Below, piece after piece: positions 32,740 through 41,148 of a stretch of 64,000 nucleotides of DNA; within the stretch, counting starts at the first letter, position 1, and each line of letters opens with the position of its first letter. The notes below the pieces were generated by a model that searched no databases, was not told the DNA's origin, and saw only the letters and a list, made by a program, of their open reading frames with translations. The translations under genes and the position numbers were made by a program. Source of the DNA: Amycolatopsis sp. cg9 (GTDB lineage: Bacteria; Actinomycetota; Actinomycetes; Mycobacteriales; Pseudonocardiaceae); the NCBI RefSeq assembly GCF_041346945.1, contig NZ_CP166850.1, positions 4,278,001 to 4,342,000 of the forward strand, written 5' to 3'.

Positions 32740-32805
32740 GCCGGGATCATCCCAGCGCGGGACTGTCGTGGTAACCAGGTGGGTAGCAGCTCGGGGAGGG
32801 GTGCG

Positions 32806-33564
32806 ATGGGCGACGAGTCCCGGAACGACGACGGCCGGCACGCCGGCTCGCACAACGAGGCGGCCGGCGGACGCAACAACAACTACGTGCAAGCCGGGAG
32901 CATCACGGGGGACGTCCACCTCCACCAGGCTCGCGGTGACGAACGCGGCGACATCGAAGATCCGATCATCGCCACCGTGGACCTGAAGCCGGGATCCACC
33001 CACGCCGTTCTCGTCGTGGACGACGAGCCACCCGGGGTCGTGACACCCAGCGGCACACTCCACGTCGTTACCTTGGAAGCCCGGACCTCGCGCGCGGTGG
33101 TCCTGCACTCGGCGCGGCTCGTGGTGGTGTCCCGGCGGTTCCCGCGGCCGGCGTGCCTCACCGCACGCATCGGAGGAATTCTGGAACCCCGCCGTTTCAC
33201 GGCCGATTTCGACGCCGATCCGCCGGAGTTGCGGGCGGCCGGACCCGACTTCCCGTTCACGATCAGCGCCACCGACGTCGAGCAGTTCCGGTTCGAACCC
33301 GTCGTGCACGCCGAGGAGGTCCGCTGGCGCCTCGAGTTCGATTGGACCTGCGCCGGCCATCGCGGCAGCACCGTGGTCGACGACAACGGACAGCCCTTCG
33401 AGGTCTATCCGATCGCCGCGCTCTTCAGTGACGACGGCGGTCCTTCGGTCCTGCACTCGGGCTGCGGCTCGTACCGGCACGAGCCCGGCTGCCCGGTGGT
33501 CCGGCTCGAATCGCTGTCACCCGGAGCCACCCGGCGGGTGTACGGACCGGTGGTGCCGCGATGA
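32806..33564 (+). CDS. protein with N-terminal amyloid-like QxG motif and beta-rich domain
   Basis: A 252-residue protein with no recognised catalytic domain. Residues 24-40 (NNNYVQAGSITGDVHLH) have the actinobacterial V-Q-x-G...G-x-V-H pattern that resembles bacterial amyloid signalling motifs (RHIM-like). It is preceded by a disordered, Gly/Asn-rich stretch. Residues ~50-250 are strand-rich (TLHVVTLEARTSRAVVLHSA; RWRLEFDWTCAGHRGSTVV) like an Ig-like or C2-like beta-sandwich, with two Cys near the end (SGCGSYRHEPGCPV). Ribosome site GGGGAGGG precedes ATG 32806. Its stop overlaps the next ATG by 4 bases. Function unknown. Confidence 0.6.
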   Translation: MGDESRNDDGRHAGSHNEAAGGRNNNYVQAGSITGDVHLHQARGDERGDIEDPIIATVDLKPGSTHAVLVVDDEPPGVVTPSGTLHVVTLEARTSRAVVLHSARLVVVSRRFPRPACLTARIGGILEPRRFTADFDADPPELRAAGPDFPFTISATDVEQFRFEPVVHAEEVRWRLEFDWTCAGHRGSTVVDDNGQPFEVYPIAALFSDDGGPSVLHSGCGSYRHEPGCPVVRLESLSPGATRRVYGPVVPR

Positions 33565-35180
33565 CCGGCGGCGACCCGACGCGGGTGCACCGAGACGTAT
33601 GGAGCCTGCTGCGCGGGGAAACGGCCGACCCCGAGCACGTCGGCCGCACCGCCCGCGACCTGCTCGGCACCGCCGTGCTCCCCGACCCCGGCGGTCCCGG
33701 CTCGTGGCCGGTGTACCGCCTGCTCACCACGGACGTGCGGATGCTGCTGGCCGTGCTGGACCGGACCACCGTCGAGAGCCACGAACCCGAAGCGTTCCGC
33801 ACGTTCTTGCTGCGTGTTCTCCGCTATCTCTTCGCGTCGGGGCAGCACCAGGTCGGTGTGACGGTGGGCCGGACCGTCCACCGGGGCTGGACAGCGGCAC
33901 TCGGCGCGAACCACCCGGACACCCTCGCGGCGGCCGATCGCCTCGGCGCGAGCTTGTCCGGGCTGGGGAAGTTCGAGGGCGCGCGAGAACTGCTCGAGGA
34001 CGCTCTGGCGCGGAGCCGGCAGGTGCTGGGCCCGGGTCACCCCCTGAGCGTGGCGCTGGCCGGCACCCTCTCCGGCAGCCTGATCGAGCTCGCCGAGCAC
34101 GACCTGGCACGTGCCCTGGACGAAGACACGTTGCGTGTCAGCCGGCAGGTGCTGGGAGCGGACCACCCGGACACCCTGGCGTTCGCGGCTCGTCTCGCCA
34201 GTCACGAGGAGCTGATCCGGCGAGGTGCCGGCACCACGCCCGGCGCGATCGCGCGGTTCCGGCAGCTCAGGAAGGATCTCGACGCGATGGTGGCCGCGGC
34301 GGAGAACAGCGCCGTGGTTCGTGTCGCGGACGAACGAGCTTCGGACCTCGCCGGCCGCGCGAAGGACCACACCCAGCCGGATGACCTCCGCATGCCCGCC
34401 GCTCGGGAGCTGGCCGAGCTGACCGGGCACGAAGCGGAGGGCGCCCGGTTGCTCATCGGCTTCGCCCTGAACCGCGCTTTCGTCGCCCACCAGCGGCTGG
34501 ACGCTGCCGCCGCCTTGGCCGAGCTGGACGGATTTCGAGCGGGCGGCGCCGGGTTGCTCATCCACCTCGCCGACGACACGTCGTTCGAGGAGGTCTACCG
34601 CGTGTACGCCGCAGCCGCTCTGGCCGGGGTGGACGGCTACACGGACGTGGGTGCCGAGTTGCTCACCCGCCTCGCCACCGACCGCACCGTGGACGAGGTC
34701 ACCCGTGAGTACGCCGCCAGTGACCTGGCGAAGGTGAAGGGGTACGAAGCCGAAGGAACCACGTTGCTCATCAGCTTCGCCACCGACACGGCGCTCGAGT
34801 CCACGACACGCCTGTACGCCGCGGGGTCGGTGGCCCGGGTGGACGGCTACGCGGACGTGGGTGCCGAGCTGCTCACCCGCCTCGCCACCGACACCACCTT
34901 CGGCAGGCGGGTGGGCGCCGCCGCAAAGCTCCGTGTGGTCGGGTTTCGTGAAGAGAGCGCACGTCTGCTCTTGCAGCTCGCCACGGACACGACCTTCGGT
35001 GCTCGTGCTCGCGTCGACGCCGCCGGTTTCCTTTGCCTCTGCGACGAAACCGAGCGGCGGAACGAAGGCGAAGGTGTCAGGATTCTCCAGGACTTCTCCC
35101 GTGACCCCGCCTTTCCCGAACGCTCCTACGCCACCCGTGAGCTGACATACGTACTCACCCGGCGCGCTCGGACGGGCTAG
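33561..35180 (+). CDS. TPR plus ~35-residue helical-repeat protein, translationally coupled
   Basis: A 539-residue soluble protein. The N-terminal ~200 residues carry kinesin-light-chain-type TPR units (GANHPDTLAAADRLGASLSG; GPGHPLSVALAGTLSGSLIE; GADHPDTLAFAARLASHEEL). The C-terminal half (about residues 285-500) is a solenoid of ~35-residue repeats of the type YAAAALAGVDGYTDVGAELL / TRLATDRT, resembling HEAT or Sel1-like helices. It starts by ATGA overlap with the preceding amyloid-motif gene, so they should work together. TPR solenoids usually sense ligands or scaffold partners, as in actinobacterial FxSxx and STAND systems. Unknown function. Confidence 0.68.
   Translation: MTGGDPTRVHRDVWSLLRGETADPEHVGRTARDLLGTAVLPDPGGPGSWPVYRLLTTDVRMLLAVLDRTTVESHEPEAFRTFLLRVLRYLFASGQHQVGVTVGRTVHRGWTAALGANHPDTLAAADRLGASLSGLGKFEGARELLEDALARSRQVLGPGHPLSVALAGTLSGSLIELAEHDLARALDEDTLRVSRQVLGADHPDTLAFAARLASHEELIRRGAGTTPGAIARFRQLRKDLDAMVAAAENSAVVRVADERASDLAGRAKDHTQPDDLRMPAARELAELTGHEAEGARLLIGFALNRAFVAHQRLDAAAALAELDGFRAGGAGLLIHLADDTSFEEVYRVYAAAALAGVDGYTDVGAELLTRLATDRTVDEVTREYAASDLAKVKGYEAEGTTLLISFATDTALESTTRLYAAGSVARVDGYADVGAELLTRLATDTTFGRRVGAAAKLRVVGFREESARLLLQLATDTTFGARARVDAAGFLCLCDETERRNEGEGVRILQDFSRDPAFPERSYATRELTYVLTRRARTG
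34628..34892 (+). repeat. near-identical 55-bp direct repeats within the TPR/solenoid gene
   Basis: Bases 34628-34682 and 34838-34892 are identical except for two substitutions (ACGG/GCGG and GTT/GCT). The offset is 210 bases, i.e. 70 codons or two solenoid units. Preservation at the DNA level implies recent duplication or gene conversion of a repeat pair. Confidence 0.8.
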
Positions 35181-35224
35181 GTGTGCACCTCGTCGAGCGG
35201 ATGCCGCGGAACTCCCGGAGATCG

Positions 35225-36370
35225 TCAGGCTGTCGGGCGGCCCGCTCCCGCGTAGTCGTCGCCGTCCTTGCGGTACGAGTGGACCTGGACCGCCTGACCC
35301 GTCTGCGGCGCGTCGATCATCTGCTGGTTGCCGATGTACAGCCCGACGTGGTGGATCTTCGTCGCCGGCTCGCCGTAGAAGATCAGGTCGCCCAGCTGCG
35401 GGTCGGTTACGTGCTGGACGCTCCGGAACTGCGTGTCGGCCGTGCGCATCAGCTTGACCCCGGCACTCGCGTACGCCGCCGTCGTCAGGCCCGAGCAGTC
35501 GAAGCCCGGGTCGTTGCCGCCGGTGCCGTTGCCGCCCCAGATGTAGGGGAGGCCGATCTTGTCGATGGCGAAGTTCACCGCGCTCAGCACCGCGGCGTTC
35601 GGCGCCGCCGCGCCCTGGCCGACCGTGCCGTAGACGTTGACCGTGGCCAGCGTCCGGTGCAGGAACAGCGGCGCCGCCTGCAGCGTGCTGACCGAGTCCC
35701 ACCACACCTGGCCCTGGGACAGGTCGTGGCCGTCGGCGCAGAGCGCGCGGCCGGTGGTCAGCGCGGCGTCGTCGATGTTCTGGACATCGGGCTTCCCGCC
35801 CGCGTAGCTCGCCTGGTACTTGCCCCAGATCGCCGGGGACAGCTGCAGCGGCCCGGCGGCGTTCGCCGTCGAGACGACCTTGTTGTAGAAGTCGCGCACC
35901 TCGATGGTGCCGAGGGCCTTGTCCAGCACGCCGGTGGTGCCGAACTGCCCGCCCTGCGCCCGCCCGTGGTCCGTGGTCACTTTTCCGACCGCGGCCAGCG
36001 TCACCCAGGAAAGGTGGCACCCGGGGACGTCCTTGCCGAGCTTCGTCGTCGCCTTCGCGTAGCCGACCATCGCGCGCAGCGGGATGTCGAGCCACTGGCT
36101 GGTCTTGGACGCCCAGGCGTCGAACTCGCTCGCCTCCGGCACCTTCGGCGGCGTGGACGTCTGCGGCGACGTGGTCGTTTTCGCGACAGGCGGCGTCGAC
36201 GACGGCGTGACCGTCGCGGCCGCGTTCGCCGGCTCCTGCTGCTTCGGCGCGAACTGCACGCCGACCACCAGCGCGGCGGCGACCACGACCACGGCGGCCA
36301 CCACGACGGCGGCCTTGCGGCGGCGGGGCTCGGGCGTCTCTTCGGGGACGATCTCGGGCTCTTCGCTCAC
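35225..36370 (-). CDS. bifunctional peptidoglycan hydrolase: lytic transglycosylase-like plus NlpC/P60
   Basis: A 381-residue membrane-anchored cell-wall enzyme. Residues ~20-42 form one TM (AAVVVAAVVVVAAALVVGVQF), then a Thr/Ser/Pro linker. Residues ~85-250 resemble the lytic murein transglycosylase fold (IPLRAMVGYAKATTKL; AAGPLQLSPAIWGKY). The C-terminal NlpC/P60 domain has the catalytic FDCSGLTTAAY (Cys292), then HHVGLYIGNQQMIDAP with the histidine. It cleaves wall glycan and peptide cross-links. GTG start 36370 overlaps the stop of the upstream nucleosidase gene (GTGA), so they form an operon. Confidence 0.88.
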   Translation of the reverse strand: MSEEPEIVPEETPEPRRRKAAVVVAAVVVVAAALVVGVQFAPKQQEPANAAATVTPSSTPPVAKTTTSPQTSTPPKVPEASEFDAWASKTSQWLDIPLRAMVGYAKATTKLGKDVPGCHLSWVTLAAVGKVTTDHGRAQGGQFGTTGVLDKALGTIEVRDFYNKVVSTANAAGPLQLSPAIWGKYQASYAGGKPDVQNIDDAALTTGRALCADGHDLSQGQVWWDSVSTLQAAPLFLHRTLATVNVYGTVGQGAAAPNAAVLSAVNFAIDKIGLPYIWGGNGTGGNDPGFDCSGLTTAAYASAGVKLMRTADTQFRSVQHVTDPQLGDLIFYGEPATKIHHVGLYIGNQQMIDAPQTGQAVQVHSYRKDGDDYAGAGRPTA

Positions 36371-37329
36371 CGCGCGGCCCCGGTCAGCCGGTCCAGCACG
36401 AAGCCGCGCAGGCCGTCGAGGTCGGTGTCCACCGCGACCTCGATCGGGCGGCCGGGGGAGAACTGCGGATCGTCTTCGCCGAGCCGCCGCCGGTCGACCA
36501 GGGTCTGCCCGCGCGCCGGCCCGAGCCCGCAGTCGACGTCGACGCGGTAGGTCTCGGTCCGCAGGATGCCCGGCGAGATCGCCTCGGCGACCGCGACGGC
36601 GTCGTGCATGACCATCCGGTCCTCGCCGAACACGCGCGTGTAGTGCTGCCGGTAGGTCGAGGTGAGGCCTTCGAGGGTGGCGCCGACCGGGCCCGACGCC
36701 GCGAGCTTCGCCAGCCAGTCGCCGTCGACGGCGCAGCGGTGGGTCAGGTCGAGCGGGACGAGCACCACCGGGACGTCCTCTTCGACGAGCACCCGCCGCG
36801 CCGATTCGGGGTCGCTCCAGATGTTGAACTCGGCGGCGGTCGTGCTGTTGCCGAACGTCACCCCGCCGCCCATGATCACCAGCCGCGCGATCTTCGCCGC
36901 CGCGCCCGGGTGGGCCGCGAGCAGCGCCGCGATGTTCGTCAGCGGGCCGATCGGGGCGATGGTCACCGGCTCGTCCGACGCGTCCAGCAGGTCCAGCATG
37001 AGCCGGACGGCGTCGCGTTCGTCGAGGGGCCGGCTCGCCTCGGGCAGCGTGTAGGAGTGGCCCGACAGGCCGTCGCCGCCGTGGACCTCCTTCGCGTCGC
37101 GCGGCTTGGAGTACACCAGCGGCCGCGCCGACCCGGCGGCGACGGGCACGTCGGCGCGGCCGAACAGCTCCAGCAGCCGCCGCGCGTTCGATGTCGTGCG
37201 GTCCAGGGGGACGTTGCCGAAGACCGCCGTCACGCCCAGCAGGTCGACGTCCGGTGACAGCGCCGCCAGCGCGATCGCCAGCGCGTCGTCGACGCCCGGG
37301 TCGGTGTCGATGATCAGCTTCGTGCCCAT
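36367..37329 (-). CDS. inosine-uridine-preferring nucleoside hydrolase
   Basis: A 320-residue IUNH-family enzyme that hydrolyses purine/pyrimidine ribonucleosides to base and ribose. The N-terminal Ca2+/catalytic cluster is IIDTDPGVDDALA (Asp8, Asp10, Asp14, Asp15), with GVTAVFGNV, IAPIGPLTNIAALL, LVIMGGGVTFGNSTTAAEFN and VVLVPLDLTHRC as further family motifs. It ends with a partial overlap into the peptidoglycan hydrolase gene. Start ATG 37329. The pairing with a wall hydrolase is unusual functionally, but they are clearly cotranscribed. Confidence 0.9.
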   Translation of the reverse strand: MGTKLIIDTDPGVDDALAIALAALSPDVDLLGVTAVFGNVPLDRTTSNARRLLELFGRADVPVAAGSARPLVYSKPRDAKEVHGGDGLSGHSYTLPEASRPLDERDAVRLMLDLLDASDEPVTIAPIGPLTNIAALLAAHPGAAAKIARLVIMGGGVTFGNSTTAAEFNIWSDPESARRVLVEEDVPVVLVPLDLTHRCAVDGDWLAKLAASGPVGATLEGLTSTYRQHYTRVFGEDRMVMHDAVAVAEAISPGILRTETYRVDVDCGLGPARGQTLVDRRRLGEDDPQFSPGRPIEVAVDTDLDGLRGFVLDRLTGAAR

Positions 37330-37380
37330 CCACGCTCCCCTTTTGTGAACCCGTCCCGTACACAGGTTACGGTCACGGGC

Positions 37381-38133
37381 ATGACGTCGATGTGGGGTGC
37401 ACCCGCGCTGTCGCGGGTGCGGGCCTGGCGCCGCGCCCGGCAGGACCCGCGGCAGGCGAAGTTCCTGACCGCCGACTCGCTGCGCTGGGTGCTGCGCAAT
37501 CGCGCGTACACGCCCTGGTACCTCGTCCGGTACTACCGGCTGCTCAAGTTCCGGCTCGCCAACCCGCACATCATCCTGCGCGGCATGCTCTTCCTCGGGA
37601 AGAACGTCGAGATCCACTGCCGCCCCGGCTACGGGCGCCTGGAGATCGGCCGCTGGGTCCACATCGGCGACGGCAACGCCATCCGCTGCCACGAGGGTTC
37701 CCTGCGGATCGGCGACAAGTCCGTGTTCGGCCGCCAGAACGTCATCAACTGCTACCTCGACATCGAGCTCGGCGCGGCCACCCTGGTCGCCGACTGGGTG
37801 TACATCTGTGACTTCGACCACGTCATCGCGGACATCCACATCCCGATCAAGGACCAGGGCATCGTGAAGTCGCCGGTGCGCATCGGCCCGGACACGTGGC
37901 TCGGCACCAAGGTCAGCGTCCTGAAGGGCACCCGCATCGGCCGCGGCTCGGTGCTGGGCGCGCACGCGGTCGTCCGCGGCGACATCCCGGACTACTCGAT
38001 CGCGGTCGGTGCCCCGGCCCGCGTCGTGCGCAACCGCGAAGAGGACTACGCGGCCGACGCGGCTCGGCGGGAGGCCGTCGCCGACATGGCGCGGAAGGCG
38101 AACAAGGCGCTGCAGAAGACCCTCGAGCAGTAG
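37381..38133 (+). CDS. hexapeptide-repeat acyltransferase (LbH)
   Basis: A 250-residue left-handed beta-helix acyltransferase. Basic N-terminal ~60 residues (RAWRRARQDPRQAKFLTADS; YLVRYYRLLKFRLAN) precede the hexapeptide repeats (IGRWVHIGDGNAIRCHEG, RIGDKSVFGRQNVIN, VRIGPDTWLGTKVSVLKGT, RIGRGSVLGAHAVVRGDIP) and the C-terminal YSIAVGAPARVVR typical of maltose/galactoside O-acetyltransferases. The long helix at the end would aid trimerisation. ATG at 37381 is chosen over the upstream one at 37345 because conservation begins here. The gene is divergent from the IUNH operon. Confidence 0.85.
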   Translation: MTSMWGAPALSRVRAWRRARQDPRQAKFLTADSLRWVLRNRAYTPWYLVRYYRLLKFRLANPHIILRGMLFLGKNVEIHCRPGYGRLEIGRWVHIGDGNAIRCHEGSLRIGDKSVFGRQNVINCYLDIELGAATLVADWVYICDFDHVIADIHIPIKDQGIVKSPVRIGPDTWLGTKVSVLKGTRIGRGSVLGAHAVVRGDIPDYSIAVGAPARVVRNREEDYAADAARREAVADMARKANKALQKTLEQ

Positions 38134-38176
38134 ATCTACTCAGGTCCTTCGTCGCTTTCCCGGACATACTGATCCG

Positions 38177-38554
38177 GTGGGGGAGATCCGGACCGCGTGG
38201 GCCTCGGTCGTGCTGGCGTTGTGCGTCGTGGGCCTGCTGCTCGTCGTCCCGTTCCTGGTCCTGCTGGGCTTCTTGGCGAGCATCCCGGTGTTCGGCGAGA
38301 CGAGCGGCGCGGCCGGCGGCTACCTGACCTGGGCGGCGGTGCTCGGCGCCGGACTGCCGTTGGTGGGCGTGGTCGTTTCGGCGACAACGCGGCGTCGCGG
38401 CTGGACCTGGTTCTTCGGCATCTGCCTGACGCCGGCGGCGGCGGTCGCGGCTTTCGCGTGGGCCGACCACGTCCGGCACGCGCCACCGCCACCGCCGGGC
38501 CCCCGCCACTGCGTCGAGCGCAGCGGCGGCACCACCGACTGCCCGGGCGGCTGA
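38177..38554 (+). CDS. small membrane protein, first of a tandem pair
   Basis: 125 residues with about three hydrophobic segments (VVLALCVVGLLLVVPFLVLL; WAAVLGAGLPLVGVVVSA; GWTWFFGICLTPAAAVAAF) and a conserved TTRRRGWTWF loop. The C-terminus ends with a Pro-rich spacer and HCVERSGGTTDCPGG with a Cys pair. GTG start 38177 inferred from similarity to the next gene, and the length is the same (125). No family recognised. Confidence 0.6.
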   Translation: MGEIRTAWASVVLALCVVGLLLVVPFLVLLGFLASIPVFGETSGAAGGYLTWAAVLGAGLPLVGVVVSATTRRRGWTWFFGICLTPAAAVAAFAWADHVRHAPPPPPGPRHCVERSGGTTDCPGG

Positions 38555-38556
38555 CG

Positions 38557-38934
38557 GTGTGGCGCGATTTCGGCGACGTGGCCGCGGCCGTCCTGCTCGC
38601 GGTGGGCGCGGTGGTGTGGCTGATCGTCGTCCCGCTGATGTTCTTGCTGGGCGCGTTGACGGCGTACGGCATCGGGCTCGGTCCCGGCAACCCCGCGGCG
38701 GCGAGCGCGACCTTCACCTGGGCGTCCTGGCTCGGGGCGGGCATCCCCGTCCTGGGCGTGGTCGTTTCGGCGACCACCCGGCGGCGGGGCTGGACCTGGT
38801 TCTACGGAGTCTGCCTCGCGGTGGTCGCCGTGGTGGCGCCGGTGCGGTGGGCTCAGACCCACCACGCGCCGCCACCGCCGCCGGAGCCCACCCACTGCGT
38901 CGAGCGCAGCGGTGGCGAGAGTGACTGTCCCTGA
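38557..38934 (+). CDS. small membrane protein, second of a tandem pair
   Basis: 125 residues, clearly paralogous to the preceding gene: shared VVSATTRRRGWTWF loop, matching hydrophobic segments (AAAVLLAVGAVVWLIVVPLMF; WLGAGIPVLGVVVSAT) and the same C-terminal HCVERSGGxxDCP. GTG at 38557 is 3 bases after the upstream stop, so translational coupling is likely. The stop is 1 base from the convergent permease stop. Function unknown. Confidence 0.6.
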   Translation: MWRDFGDVAAAVLLAVGAVVWLIVVPLMFLLGALTAYGIGLGPGNPAAASATFTWASWLGAGIPVLGVVVSATTRRRGWTWFYGVCLAVVAVVAPVRWAQTHHAPPPPPEPTHCVERSGGESDCP

Positions 38935-38935
38935 G

Positions 38936-40261
38936 TCACTCCTCGAACGTCATCTCCGGCGGCGGACGCCGGAAGCCGCGGGTGATCGCGGCCAGCACGA
39001 CGATGCCGATCGCCAGCCAGACCAGGCCGAACACCAGCGCGATGCCGTCGAGGTTGACCAGTAGCCACAAATCGACCACGGCGCCGACCACCGGGAAGAC
39101 CACCCAGGTCAGCACGCGTTTCCCGGCGCGATCCCGCAGCCACGTCGCGAGCACGCTGACGTTGACGAACGTGAACGCGGTGAACGCGCCGAAGTTGATG
39201 AACGACGTCGACGTGCTGACGTCCAGCGACAGCGCGACCAGCCCGACGAGCCCGGTGAGGACGATCCCGAACACCGGCGTCGCGAACCGCGGCTGCAGCT
39301 TCCCGAAGACCCGCGGCAGCACGCCGTCCCGGCCCATGGCGAACATCAGCCGCGACGCGCTCGCCTGCGCGGCGATCCCCGACGCGAACTGGGCCACGAC
39401 GAGCCCGGCGAGGAAGAACGACGCGAAGAGGTTCCCGCCGATCGTCGTCGCGATTTCGAACGCGGCGGACGACTCGTCGTCGAACGCGCTCCCCGGGTGC
39501 GCGAGCTGGGTGAAGTAGGCCAGCACGATGAAGATGCCCCCGCCGATCAGCGCGGTCAGCAGGATGGCCCGGGGAATCGTCCTGCGCGGCTCGGTCGTCT
39601 CCTCGGTCAGCGTCGTCACGGCGTCGAACCCGAGGAACGAGTAGGTCGCGAGCGCGGCGCCGCCGGAGATCGTGCCCAGCGTGCTGCCGGGGTGGAAGAA
39701 CGGCTGCGTGCTCGCGAGCGAGCCGCCGACGTGCAACACCTGCTTGATCGACAGAACGACGAAGAAGCCGATCACCAGCAGCTGGAACGCCATCAGGACG
39801 AAGTTGGCCTTCTCGGCGATCTTGATGCCCAGGACGTTCAGGACCGTGGTCAGCACGATGAAAGTGATCAACCAGAGCCAATTGGGCACGGCGGGGAATT
39901 CGGCGGCGAGGTAGGCGCCGCCGATCAGCCAGATCACCATCGGCAGGAAGAAGTAGTCGAGCAGCACCGCCCACCCGACGAGGAAGCCGGCGCGCGCGTC
40001 GACCGATTTCCGGACATAGGTGTAGGCGGAGCCGGCGACCGGGTGCGTGGCGGCCATCTTCCCGTAGCTCACGGCCGTGAACAGCATGGCGACCAGCGCC
40101 AGCAGGTACGCGGAGGGGACGGTGCCCTCGGTCGTCGTGGCGACGATCCCGAAGGTGCCGAGCACGATCAGCGGCGCCATGTAGGCGAGCCCGAACAGGA
40201 CGACGCCGGGCAGCCCGAGCCGGCGCTGCAGCGCGGCCGGGGCCGCGGCCGTGGTGGTCAT
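38936..40261 (-). CDS. APC-family amino acid/polyamine permease
   Basis: A 441-residue membrane carrier with about 12 segments. The start LGLPGVVLFGLAYMAPLIVLGTFGIVAT and KMAATHPVAGSAYTYVRKS are APC-superfamily signatures. The first unwound helix motif and FLGFDAVTTLTEETTEPRRTIPRAI (TM6 region) fit the AAT/YfnA-like group importing amino acids or polyamines by proton coupling. Its ATG overlaps the stop of the nitrilase-type gene (ATGA, 40258-40261), so uptake and hydrolysis of one substrate are coupled, under the divergent GntR regulator. Confidence 0.88.
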   Translation of the reverse strand: MTTTAAAPAALQRRLGLPGVVLFGLAYMAPLIVLGTFGIVATTTEGTVPSAYLLALVAMLFTAVSYGKMAATHPVAGSAYTYVRKSVDARAGFLVGWAVLLDYFFLPMVIWLIGGAYLAAEFPAVPNWLWLITFIVLTTVLNVLGIKIAEKANFVLMAFQLLVIGFFVVLSIKQVLHVGGSLASTQPFFHPGSTLGTISGGAALATYSFLGFDAVTTLTEETTEPRRTIPRAILLTALIGGGIFIVLAYFTQLAHPGSAFDDESSAAFEIATTIGGNLFASFFLAGLVVAQFASGIAAQASASRLMFAMGRDGVLPRVFGKLQPRFATPVFGIVLTGLVGLVALSLDVSTSTSFINFGAFTAFTFVNVSVLATWLRDRAGKRVLTWVVFPVVGAVVDLWLLVNLDGIALVFGLVWLAIGIVVLAAITRGFRRPPPEMTFEE

Positions 40262-41133
40262 CGGTCGTCTCCTCCTCGTGGGCGCCAGCGGTCCGGCTCG
40301 ATCCGGCCCTGGTAGAGCGGCAGGTTCAGGGGCGCGTCGTCCGGGGTGAACTGCGCCCACATCCGGTTGGTGCCCGCGGTGCCGTCGCGGCGCACGCGAG
40401 CCACCTCGTCGAGGTCGATCGTGTGGGCGAGGACGCCGTGGTCGTTTCCCGGCAACGCGCCGAGGACGTCCCCTTCGGGCCCGACGAGCAGGCTGTCGCC
40501 CATCCCGACCGGCCCGGCCGTGTTCACGCTGGCGACGAAGACCTGGTTGACGATGGCGTTCGCCCGGGCCAGCACGAGTTCCTGGGCGCGGTCCGGGGTC
40601 GTCGTCTGCACGGGGTTGAGCACGAGCTCGGCGCCCAGCCAGGCGAGGTGCCGGGTCACTTCGGGGAACCAGGCGTCGTAGCAGATGGAGAACCCGACGC
40701 GCCCGGCATCGCCCAGATCGGCGACGACGAACCGGTCCCCGGGGTCGTACGGCTCGTGCGGCCGCCACGGGAAGACCTTGCGGTACCAGCCGGCGAGCTC
40801 GCCCTGCGGGGAGAAGACCAGCGCGGTGTTGAAGAGCTCGCCGTGGTCACCTTTTTCGCAAACGGTACCGGGCGCGAGCCAGATCCCCAGGTCACCGGCC
40901 AGTTCGCCGAGCTCCCGCGTTCGTTGCCCGTGCAGTGGCTCGGCGGCGTCCCGCAGCTGGGCGGTCCGTTCGTCGCCCTCGCCGTCGACGCCGCAGAGGT
41001 GCAGCTCGGGGAAGGCGGCCAGGCGCGTGTCCGGAAAACGGCGAAGGACGTCCTCGACCTCCCCGGCGAACCCCGCGTCCCCGGCCGGCCGGGGCGGCGC
41101 TTGCACCAGGGCGATCGGGAGTGGTCGCGACAT
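40258..41133 (-). CDS. carbon-nitrogen hydrolase (nitrilase superfamily)
   Basis: A 291-residue enzyme of the nitrilase superfamily. The catalytic triad regions are visible: AAFPELHLCGV (Glu), GWYRKVFPWRPHEPYDPGD (Lys) and VGFSICYDAWFPEVTRHLA (Cys). Such enzymes hydrolyse amides or carbamoylated amines such as N-carbamoylputrescine or omega-amides. The ATG at 41133 gives a normal N-terminus; the ATG at 41151 would add MDYFSS. It is translationally coupled to the APC permease. It is divergent from its probable regulator. Confidence 0.88.
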   Translation of the reverse strand: MSRPLPIALVQAPPRPAGDAGFAGEVEDVLRRFPDTRLAAFPELHLCGVDGEGDERTAQLRDAAEPLHGQRTRELGELAGDLGIWLAPGTVCEKGDHGELFNTALVFSPQGELAGWYRKVFPWRPHEPYDPGDRFVVADLGDAGRVGFSICYDAWFPEVTRHLAWLGAELVLNPVQTTTPDRAQELVLARANAIVNQVFVASVNTAGPVGMGDSLLVGPEGDVLGALPGNDHGVLAHTIDLDEVARVRRDGTAGTNRMWAQFTPDDAPLNLPLYQGRIEPDRWRPRGGDDR

Positions 41134-41148
41134 GGACGAAAAATAGTC

